Assembly (NCBI GenBank): GCA_950295325.1
Contig: OX485808.1
Coordinates: 9,674,501 to 9,738,500 of the forward strand
DNA: 64,000 nt
DNA from: Polytrichum commune
Taxonomy: Eukaryota > Streptophyta > Polytrichopsida > Polytrichales > Polytrichaceae
Direction: 5' to 3'
The notes under the pieces were generated by a model. The model was given only the letters and a program-made list of their open reading frames with translations, was not told the origin of the DNA and ran no database searches. The position numbers and the translations under genes are program-made. Shown in pieces: positions 12,067-21,854 of this stretch. How positions within the stretch are numbered: position 1 is the first letter of the stretch; each line of letters begins with the position of its first letter.

Positions 12067-12535
12067 GGTGTTGTTGAATGTGGACAACTTCACCTTGCCC
12101 AAAGGCCTTACTCCAAAAGTTCATGTCCAAAATTGGAGCTTCGTTTCCCATTGTGGACCAAGTGTTCAAGGACATGTATAAGTTGGAATTACCGCCAGAG
12201 AGCAAAGTGCATCCGATATTTCATGTCTCATTACGAAAGTCATTTTAGGGCGACACCTTGTGGCCCGATCACAAGCAAGTGATTAGGCCACGTCCCGACT
12301 TTGTGGACGTCATTTGGAACATCAGGTAGGAGGGCATCCTCAAGTGTAGGAAGCCCAAGTAAAAAAATGAAAGAAAATGTACAAAGGAATACTTGGTGAA
12401 ATGATGAGGATAGAAAGAAGCCGTTTGGGTAGCGGCAAGAGACATGGTGAACACCAATGAATAGGTGAAGCACTTTGAAGAAACTAAGGCTAAGGATTCC
12501 AATAAAATGAAGCATAGGCATTGATGAGGACATCA
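12067..12535 (+). pseudogene. Integrase C-terminus and chromodomain remnant
   Basis: In broken frames the sequence gives FHVSL followed by WPDHKQVIRPRPDFVDVIWN and then KEYLV and AVWVAARDMVNTNE. The order and spacing match the integrase tail and chromodomain of chromoviruses. Chromodomains in this group guide integration to marked chromatin. Several stops make this copy non-functional. Confidence 0.65.
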
Positions 12536-13326
12536 ATCTCCTTTAGTGGGGGAGACACGCTAGTAGCACACTTAGCTTCGAGGTTAATTACGCCACAACA
12601 TGAACTTGTTCTTTGGCTTGAGGGAATAAAGTCCAAACTTTAGTGGTGCAAAGAGAAAAGTATGAGATGAGGTCCTAGTCTTGTACTTGTGCTTGGTTAA
12701 TGGAAGAGGGGGAATAGACATGCCAAACTAGGTTGGGTAAGCCGAGTAATTGGGGGCCATGGCTTCGAGGGGCCTTGGATAAAACCAAGAAACTTCTTAG
12801 TTGTGGGCTTGTCCGGGCGGGGACAAGGTGATGGCGCGTGCTCATAAAAGTGCTACCCGCGAGCTAACGAGAGTTGGCGCATGGGAGTCATGAACCCATG
12901 TCTCGAAAGAGCAAAGTGGGAACGGAGTCGGGCGGGACTTGGTATCACTCCCGTGCGATCGAGGCGTGGCTTAACAATGGAAAGCCATCTCGGAGTTGCA
13001 ACCGAGACAACTTAGTGGAAGCGTTGAGGTCTCGCCTAGATGTGTCATGTTAGGCTAGTGGAGCCTAACCGGGGAGGCCCCAAAGGAGGGGCAACCCAAG
13101 TGAGTCCCAAAGTAGGTGGGTCTAGTGTAGGTTAGGTCCTTGGAGGAGAGATCCAAGGTCGCTAACAGACCACCTAGGAACGACACCTTTGGGACTATGC
13201 CAAATTTGAAGATGCATTGTGGGGGTCGCGCCCTAAGGTAAACACAATGCCGCACCATAGAGGATGGCAACTTGAGAATTGGTGTGCCGACTACGAGTAT
13301 AGTCGATGAGGGCATCGACTCCGTTT
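12536..13326 (+). other. Non-coding 3' internal region of chromovirus
   Basis: The stretch lies between the chromodomain remnant and the polypurine tract. Short open frames occur on both strands, but none resembles a known protein. Confidence 0.5.
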
Positions 13327-13338
13327 GGTGGGGGTGAG
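13327..13338 (+). other. Polypurine tract
   Basis: GGTGGGGGTGAG sits directly before the 3' LTR, where plus-strand synthesis is primed in LTR elements. Confidence 0.75.
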
Positions 13339-14332
13339 TGTCGCGCACCTCTCCATGAGGAGTGCCCGAAACACCATGGGCACAAGGGGGACCCCGGAGT
13401 GACACCCGGGACTTGTGGCGCCGTTGGTGAGAGGGCCCAAGTGATCCTAGTGTGGGTGAGGACCCCGGGCGTTGGGAACGCCTCCCACCCACGGAGACTA
13501 GGAGTCATGAGGGTAAGGCCATAAGCTATGCGTAGCTCATGGCGTGGTGATTCTAGAATGCTCAAGAACACCTCAATCGGAGGTGTGAGCTAGGAGTTAT
13601 GGCCATTTGAGTGGGGCGCTGTCCCGGGACAGCGCCCTGGTACAGCAGTGCCTGGGAGTGATTCCCGGGACTGTCAAGGTTCAAACCGGCATAACTTCCT
13701 CAAGACTTGCTCAAATGGGGCAAGTGAGGAGTCCATCCGTATCTACGTGAAACGTAGATGAGGATGGAGTGGTTAGTTGTTATGATCAGACATCATACAA
13801 GGAAGTTATGATGGTCTGAAGCTGCCAGGGGGTTCTAGGCCCAGCAGCTAAAGGAAAATGTCCACTTGGCCCCAACTTTTGGTAGAGAGACAAGAGGTCT
13901 CTTGATGGTGGGGTAGGGGCCCCGCGGAGAGTCCTAGAGGCTTATATGGGTGAGGTGGTGTGGTCTCACCCACCCGAGGCCGAACGGCACGGCCTCCATT
14001 GGCATTGGCCTAATGTGAGGCCATAGTTGCCTAGTATGGTTTGGGTTGTTGTAGTGTTGCTCCGGCAACGCGATGATCAACATGGGATTGGACTTCCATG
14101 GATGGAAGTCCACATCTAAGGATTGGTTACCGATTAAAGGGGTTGGTTACCGATTGAAGGGGTGAGTCCCGAAAGCAAAGTAGGAGGGTTGGTTCCTCTC
14201 CTTTGAATTATATGGTCCGGGGTAAGAGGAGCTAACCATTAGCATGACGGTATGCGAAGGGTTAGCGCTCGTTACCTTTGCTAGAAAGGAAAATTGGCAA
14301 GATTGCTAAGGGGGCTAGCAAGGGTTGCGACA
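13339..14332 (+). repeat. 3' LTR of chromovirus
   Basis: It is 994 bp, the same length as the 5' LTR, with TGTCGC and GCGACA ends, followed at once by the CTGGT target duplication. Confidence 0.92.
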
Positions 14333-14337
14333 CTGGT

Positions 14338-15367
14338 CCACATACAGTCACATACTGAATCCACATCATAGTTGTCAAAATCTGGTCCTTAATATCCCCA
14401 CCTTGACCCTCTCGGTTCCGAGAGGGTCTCACTCTCATGCACCCACAAACAATTTCAACATGAGTTACTAGTTGGTCCACATACATTCACACACAAAAGC
14501 CACATCATAGTTTTCAAAATCTGGTCCATACTAAACCCATTCTAGACGCTCTCGGTTCCGAGAGGGTCTCATCCTAGTGCACAAACAAGAAATTTCAAAA
14601 TCAATAACTAGCTGGTCCACATACAGTCACATACAGAATCCAAATCATAGTTGTCAAAATCTGGTCCTTTATATCCCCACCTTGACCCTCTCGGTTCCGA
14701 GAGGGTCTCACTCTCATGCACCCACAAACAATTTCAACATGAGTTACTAGTTGGTCCACATACATTCACACACAAAAACCACATCATAGTTTTCAAAATC
14801 TGGTCCATACTAAACCCATTCTAGACGCTCTCGGTTCCGAGAGGGTCTCATCCTAGTGCACAAACAAGAAATTTCAAAATCAATAACTAGCTGGTCCACA
14901 TACAGTCACATACAGAATCCAAATCATAGTTGTCAAAATCTGGTCCTTTATATCCCCACCTTGACCCTCTCGGTTCCGAGAGGGTCTCACTCTCATGCAC
15001 CCACAAACAATTTCAACATGAGTTACTAGTTGGTCCACATACATTCACACACAAAAGCCACATCATAGTTTTCAAAATCTGGTCCATACTAAACCCATTC
15101 TAGACCCTCTCGGTTCCGAGAGGGTCTCATCCTAGTGCACACACAAAACTTCTCAACATGAATTACTAATTGGACCACAAACAAACACATACACAAGCCA
15201 CATCACAGTTGTCAAAATCTGGTCCATACTATCGCCACTTAGACCCTCTCGATTCCGAAAGGGTCGGCCTCTAGTGCAATTCCAAAAATTTCAATATGTG
15301 ACACTTGGTGGTCCACATACATACACATACATATAATCCCACTATCCACATGAAGGTATTGAAGTAC
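14338..15367. repeat. Palindrome family A satellite, right part
   Basis: Family A palindromes start at about 14406, 14546, 14686, 14826, 14964, 15104 and a degenerate one at 15241. Alternate units carry GACGCTCTCGG instead of GACCCTCTCGG in the left arm (14546, 14826), so the array here has a 280-bp higher-order period. It lies immediately downstream of an exon of the ParB-like gene and probably belongs to one of its introns. Confidence 0.88.
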
Positions 15368-17887
15368 CTGTGCCCAAAAGGAAGCTTTGTGAAGCCAATC
15401 GTCGAGGACTTTCTCGCGAAGAGGAAGAGAAGAGGGGAACTTGTTTTTGTTTTTGACATCGGCGGGGGAATTCCACCATCGAAGCCACCTAGCCTTAAAG
15501 GAAGCATCCACATGTGTAGTGGCAACTTTTTGTAGTTTCTCAATAGTCATATCAGGGACAAGGAAGGCCGAAAAATGACGGTCAATCTGCAACATTGTCG
15601 CAACCCTTGCTAGCCCCCCCCCCCTTGACAATCTTGCCAATTTTCAATTCTAGCAAAGGTTACGAGCGCTAACCATTCGCATTCCGCCATGCTAATGATT
15701 AGCTCCTCTCACCCCGGACCTTATAGTTCATAGGAGGGAACCAACCCTCCTACTTTGCTTTCGGGACTCACCCCTTAATCGGTAACCCATTCCTAGATGT
15801 GGACTTCCATCCATGGAAGTCCAATCCCATGTTGATCATCGCATTGCCGGAGCAACACTACAACAACCCGAACCATACTAGGCAACTATGGCCTCACAAT
15901 GGGCCAATGCCCATGGAGGCCGTGCCGTTCGGCCTCGGGTGGGTGAGGCCACACCACCTCACCCATATAAGCCTCGAGGACTCGACGCGGGGCCCTTACC
16001 CCACCGTCAACCAACCTCTTGTCTCTCCACCAAGAGTTGGGGCCAAGTGGACATTTTCCTTTAGCTGCTGGGTCTAGAACCCCCTAGCAGCTTCAGACCA
16101 TCATAACTTCCTTGTATGATGTCTGATCATAACAATCAACCACTCCATCTTCATGTACGCTTCAGGCAGATGCCGATGGACTCCTCACTTGCCCCATTCG
16201 GGCAAGTATTGAGGACGTTATGCCTGTTTGAACCTTGGCAGTCCCGGGAATCTCTCCCAGGCACTGCTGTACCAGGGCGCTGTCCCGGGACAGCGCCCCA
16301 CTCAAATGGCCATAACTCCTAGCTCACACCTCCGATTGAGGTGATCTTGAGCATTCTAGAATCACCATGCCATGAGCTACGCATAGCTCATGGCCTTACC
16401 CTCATGCCTCCTAGTCTCCGTGGGTGGGAGGCGTTCCCAACGCCCGGGGCCCTCCCCCACACTAGGATCACTTGGGCCCTCTCACCAACGGCGCCACAAG
16501 TCCCGGGTGTCACTCCGGGGTCCCCCTTGTGCCCATGGTGTTTCGGGCACTCCTCATGGAGAGGTGCGCGACAAACATTGACTACTGCAAAGTAAGAAAA
16601 TGTACTTGAAGTTTAAGTGGAAAAACACGAACGTGGAAACAAACTAAACGTGAAGAGGTGAAGGGAGTACCTCTTGGAAGAAGTCATCGCCGTTGTCCTT
16701 GTGGCGACGGAGATGAACTTTTCAAAGCTTCTAGATCGAATACTTTTGATCAATCTGTCTTGGGCTTTTGTCATAGCGTCCCAAATCCCAGGAGCAGATC
16801 TAAGAGCCTCGGGAGTGGCCTCGCGGTACAACCGTGCAGCAATATCCGCCGCATTGGATATCTCTCTCTGTAACAAACAGAGAAGTGAGTAAAGACAAAT
16901 GCATAGAACATGAGGAAAGGAAAAACAATAGGAAGGAGTAAAATTACCTTGTACAAGAACTTGACGAAGACATCCAATGTGAGAGGATACCAAGTAGGAT
17001 TCTTGTCCATCTTAGACTCGCACATCTTGTAGTCGTCAACCGAAATGAGGTCGAAGAAATCCTCAAGCTTCATTTTTCCAAATGTACGAATGCGAAGCAA
17101 TTTGGCAGGGAGGTTGTCTTTAACATGATCGTGCTCCGTGGACCTAAAAGGCAAAGTAATGAGAATCAAAGAAACAATCACCACAACACAATCGAGGAAG
17201 AAAACAAAAAGAAAAGTGAACTTACCAATTGATGTCATTCATGGCATTCAAGAAGACCGCAGTGGAATTTCTTGGATCCACGACAATACAGTCAACAGAG
17301 ATGTGCCAATCTTTGTCCAGCGAGTGATGCTTATTGATGTGCCTCCACCAAGCCGACAAACGGTGGTTACCCTCCCACACGTAGAACATCTTGCCAGAAA
17401 GGTGGGCAAGGTTAGGGTCATTTTGGAGCATGGCGTCGAATTCCTCATTGGCCTCTTGCCATGATGAACTCCAAGAATTTTGGATGTCATCGGAGACATT
17501 GAGTACCTCATTGAGGTTGTTGTAGGGAGAGACATACAAGGCCCGGTCACCCTCGCGGTAACCCATGACGAACTCATTTTCCAACCGAGCGACATCAACC
17601 TCGTTGACGGGACGAACAAGTGGAAGACAACGCAAGCGGCATAGTGGGATAGAGAAACGCGACTTAAGAAGGGGTTTGATTCGAACCCGGTGTATAACAG
17701 AATTAGAGTCCTCTTTCTGTGATCTCCAAATCAATAGCTCAGTCTCCTCTGGGTTGGACTCATCAAGAGGACGCAAAGAATCTGTTGCAACAAGTGGATC
17801 AACAGATACCACAAGACCCTCCAATGGAACATTATATTCATCCATAGATGGCTCCTCCGTGATAATAAGGTCCATCGATTGTGATTC
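15368..17887 (-). pseudogene. ParB/DGQHR-like gene 2, partial and interrupted
   Basis: Four exons can be placed on the minus strand. Exon a is 17887-17226 (acceptor TTCCAG|GAATC, donor ATTG|GTAAG). Exon b is 17143-16948, exon c 16867-16671, and exon d 15586-15368 (donor CACAG|GTACT). Exon a carries VWEGNHRLSAWW, which fits the GxHRxxA box of ParB/DGQHR-fold proteins, preceded by a CRLRCLPLVRPVNEVDV strand and followed by VDCIVVDP and FLNAMNDIN. In bacteria this fold binds DNA or nucleotides; a role here is inferred. Exons a-b-c join in frame. Exon c ends in phase 2 while exon d is open only in phase 0, and a solo LTR sits 9 bp before exon d. The 5' exons are absent. Family A palindromes lie in the intron upstream of exon a (17931) and downstream of exon d. 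It is a homologue of the gene at 30059-34902. Confidence 0.6.
15596..16573 (-). mobile_element. Solo LTR, chromovirus family, minus orientation
   Basis: On the minus strand it starts TGTCGCGCACC and ends GCGACA, 978 bp. Target duplication AACAT at 15591-15595 and 16574-16578. It lies inside an intron of the ParB-like gene, between exons c and d, and pushes the pyrimidine tract and branch region away from the exon d acceptor. Confidence 0.92.
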
Positions 17888-18014
17888 CTGGAAAAATGAG
17901 GCATACAATCTTTAGAACAACCGACACGCCGACCCTCTCGGTTCCGAGAGGGTCTCCCTCTCATGCACACACAAAAAGTTTGAACCTAAGTTGCTACCTT
18001 GTCCATATACATTC
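17888..18014. other. Intron fragment with family A palindrome
   Basis: The sequence upstream of exon a contains a perfect family A palindrome at 17931-17954 (TT centre) and then family A spacer sequence up to the E2 terminus at 18015. E2 therefore landed in family A DNA. Confidence 0.7.
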
Positions 18015-18041
18015 AACACTATATTCGTTAAATTGAGACTT
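18015..18041 (+). repeat. Terminal sequence of E2
   Basis: The plus strand reads AACACTATATTCGTTAA and on to GAGACTT, identical over 27 nt to the termini of E1 and E3. Confidence 0.75.
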
Positions 18042-18545
18042 TCTCTAGTCTCAAATTAATATATGGATCAAACAACATTCCGTGTTCCGAAACTATATTG
18101 CGAACAATCTCAAATATATTATATGTTCTAATATCCCAAATCTATTATGTGTGGACATAAGCACATATGGTAGAGCACTCAACACCAACTTCATCAACAA
18201 AAACACTTTGGGTAGAGCACTCCAAACTAGTTTCACCCAAAAAACATATAAAATGATTTCTATTAATAGCATGGTCAATAAAATATAGACATTGCAACAT
18301 ACAAAGTGCATGCAATAAATGCATTTTTCTTCAATGGAAAATTTAGTCCCAAACTTAATAAAAAAATGAACTTCACAATTGTATTGAAATATAGTAAATG
18401 GATATTCATCCAACCCCAAACAATATAGCATTCGCAAGTTCTACCCAAACTTTGCCCCAAGTTTGAGGAGCACACATATGAGTAATATATATTCGTCGAA
18501 TCACAGTTTACACTATAATCATGCTAACACAATCCTACCAACTTC

Positions 18546-21061
18546 TCATTCAACGTGGGTTGCTTCTTCTCCGATCCGAGCAAGGTTGTCTTTTGCAAAA
18601 GTTATGTACTTTTGAGGGATGGACACTGATCCACTATGATTTTTCCGTGGTTTCCATGCTATGAATATGGAATCTGTATCTACCCAAGATGGACCGTGCT
18701 CAGAATCCACCTTCCACCGAAAGTGTTGGTTTGTATCCCAGCCTGTATAATGCCGAACAACATCTTCATTCCGTGCTGTCGGTCGGTAGTACTCCACTTG
18801 TATTTGTCGAAAATGAGGGCTGGAAGATACAAAATTTGGATTGGACAAAGCTCTTGCCACCCACACTGGCTTCGCATATGTCTCATCTCCAGGACGCAAA
18901 ATGAGCATATAACCTTCATGACAATCCACTGCAATGCGGAAAGATGGTGGCGGACGACTACTAGCAGGCCCAACGTAATGGTCGTCCATATCAAACTCCT
19001 CACGAACCTCTCCATTACTCAAAAGACTAGCCTCCGAAGCTTGTACATCGATACGAGTTTGTGGCCAAAATCCGTGCCTCAAAGTATGAGGGCTATCTTG
19101 GTGGAGATCTGCCAAGGCCGCACGAACACGTGTCCAATAATGTATCCAACTCCCATAACGATGCCAACATGATCCGCCAACATCCGCTATCTTCAAACTC
19201 TCCCAATATTGAATGAAGCCTGATATACCTTTCAAAATATCCTCCAAATTCTTCATGGCTATTGGCTTGCAAGGCCTAGGCTCTCCATCCGGTAACATGG
19301 TCTTCCCATCCGCATCCACGCACCACACAAGGAGACCCTCTGGCGGGCTCCAGTCTTGTGTCGTGCACAACAACTTGTATTGCATGGCCGGGACACCATC
19401 GTCACGCATGTAGAACCGGAATTGTTGTGCCTTCGTATGGCCAATCAATCGATGAGCTCCACTTCGAATATAAGGTTCTATAAATGCCTTGAAGTCTGGC
19501 ACCTCCTCAATCATATGGGGGATGACGGGAACGTTCTCCAAATCCATGTACGACTTCATCAATAACGGGATTGTAGGAAAATCCTCCTCCCGCAACTTCA
19601 TGCTCCACCGTCCAAATGATGCATCAATATCGTCGTGCGTGTGGCCTACCAATAGGAAGGACACAAAAACCTCCTTGAAAATGCCTTTCGCAACCAACAA
19701 CGACCAATATGCAAATACATATCTACTTTTATTGTCCTTGGCACAATTGTCCAATTGGACACGCAAAGTGGGGGGCAACTTCTTGGCTATCACCGGTTCA
19801 CTGGGTGGTTCGGGCAACGAATGCAAGCATACATCTTTTCCATCCATCACTGCTTCATATAAAGGTGTTGAACCCGTGTTTTCAAATAACAATCCTGAAG
19901 AATAGGCTGGCGGTTTCTCTAAATCACGCAAAAGCCTTGCAAATGACCCTATCGTGTGGTTTGAATCTGCTGGATACAAATCAAGAGCATAATGGGCAAA
20001 CTTGACATCACCGTGTCCATGTGCAATCATTCCTACAATGCCAACCCAAAGTGATTAGTACCTATGTATGTCTAAATCGTTTTGAATGAATCAATGTTCT
20101 CAAGTACATCACGGAATAAAATACAACAATATTTAGGGTATGTCATAACATTGTTTCGAAGATCACTTGTAACCGATACAGGCAACTTAAAAAATCCATC
20201 CGTGGCCTTGATTCGTTTTGCAAAACATGGGGAGGCTGTCTTGGCATGGTCCATTTTGTCATGGATGACCGTAAGAACTTCCAAGGGCCTGGAGATGGAC
20301 AAAGCTCTATTTGTGTAGTAATCATTACGGTGTGCCTCTTGCATATTTACGTGCTTGAAATAGTTCAATTGATGCACCGCAAACGACTCGGTACCCATCG
20401 TGTGTGCATCCCGAAGGCGCTTCAACTTCTCGCAATTAGAGCACCTTGCAAATTTGTCCCCTCGTCTTTTTGTAATGTATTCGCTGAAGTTTGCTTTCTT
20501 GATTGCACTCAATTTTGACGATGAAATTGGCTCCAACCCAATCTTCTCGCCAACTGCATTTACATCCAACAATATGTCTTTCCATTTTGTGCCTGTGGGA
20601 AGAACTTTCTCCACAACCTTTTCACCAGTTGTGAGTGTGCGTGTTTTGTGCGGCATTGCATCGGCAAGCGGGACAATGATGGTTGCTAGAGTGGCTGTTG
20701 CTTGCCTTGTTGCTTCCCTAGGTTTCTTTAAACCCACGTTCCCATGGTGACGGGACCGGCGGCCTTCCTTGGCATAAGCAGCTTGTCTATAAAAATCCGC
20801 TTTCGACACACCATGAATGGTGTACCATGCCTTGCAACACACGTCTATGCTCTCAATGGTGATGACCTTGCGACCCGCCCCATTCACATGTATCGCCCTA
20901 TGCACATCAAGTTTTTTGGTGGATCTTAGACGGAAATCACCAAGCCACATTTCTTCGCGGATGGCCTTCAATTTATCCCGGGGAAACAATTGGCAACAAC
21001 GATGCACACAACAATCTTTTGTGGCAACTTCTCTAATGGACTCCTCCCCGAGCAACCTTTG
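18546..21061 (-). pseudogene. DUF7869-type protein, copy 2, 5'-truncated
   Basis: Exon 2 is 20032-18546 and the remaining part of exon 1 is 21061-20167, with the intron 20166-20033 between them. The last base of exon 1 is A, not G, so the donor is weaker (ACAA|GTGATC) but keeps GT. Unlike copies 1 and 3, this copy has no internal stop in exon 2 and reads through HFRQIQVEYYRP to its natural end. About 190 N-terminal residues are missing because the E3 terminus begins there. Protein divergence from copies 1 and 3 is a few percent by eye. Confidence 0.7.
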
Positions 21062-21088
21062 AACACTATATTCGTTAAATTGAGACTT
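21062..21088 (+). repeat. Left terminal sequence of E3
   Basis: AACACTATATTCGTTAA and following bases, directly abutting the truncated E2 gene. Confidence 0.75.
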
Positions 21089-21854
21089 TCTCTAGTCTCA
21101 AATTAATATATGGATCAAAGAACTTGAAGAGGCCCGAAACTATATTGTCAACAATCTCAATTATATTATATGTTCTAATATCCCAAATCTATGATGTGCG
21201 GACATAAGCACATATGGTAGAGCACTCGACACCAACTTCATCAACAAAAACACATTGGGTAGAGCACTTCAAACAAGTTTCACCCAAAAATATATATAAA
21301 ATGATTTCTATTATTAGCATGTTCAATAGAATATAGACATTGCAACATACAAAGTGCATGTAATAAATGCATGTTTCTTCATTCGAGAATATAGTCCCAA
21401 GCATAATAATAAGATGAACTTCAATTGCAGCTTGAAATATAGTAAATGGATATTCATCCAACTCCAAACAATATAGTATTCGTAAGTTCTACCCAAACTC
21501 TGCCCCAATTTTGAAGAGCACACATATGTGTAATTTATATTGCTATAATTACGTATTAAACTATAATCATGCTAACACAATCCTACCAACTTCTCATTCA
21601 ACGTGGGTTGCTTCTTCTGCAATCCGAGCAAGGTTGTCTTTTGCAAAAGTTATGTACTTTTGAGGGATGGACACTGATCCACTATGGTGTTTCCGTGGTT
21701 TCCATGCTATGAATATGGAATCTGTATCTACCCAAGATGGACCGTGCTCAGAATCCACCTTCCACCGAAAGTTAGGGTTTGTATCCCAGCCTGTATAATG
21801 CCGAATCACATCTTCATTCCTTGCTGTCGGTCGATAGTACTCCACTTGTATTTG

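Larger units (their letters stand above)
7263..14332 (+). mobile_element. Complete Ty3/gypsy chromovirus, probably non-autonomous
   Basis: The 7070-bp element has two 994-bp LTRs, a tRNA primer site, a polypurine tract, and gag-protease-RT-RNaseH-integrase-chromodomain remnants in Ty3/gypsy order. It is flanked by a perfect target duplication, CTGGT (7258-7262 and 14333-14337). Removing one CTGGT and the element restores an intact family A repeat unit. The LTRs differ at only five positions that I found, so the insertion is young. In contrast every coding segment is full of stops and frameshifts. This suggests the copy was already defective when it moved and used proteins made elsewhere. Confidence 0.92.
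18015..21061 (-). mobile_element. CACTA-terminus element E2, left segment
   Basis: It opens with the 27-nt terminus (18015-18041), then an AT-rich subterminal region similar to E1's, then a DUF7869-type gene on the minus strand. It stops abruptly at 21061, where the terminus of E3 begins. The missing 5' part of the gene does not resume to the right of E3. The E2 right end may be the terminus at 41629-41655, which would make E3 nested in E2, but no target duplication supports this. Confidence 0.5.
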
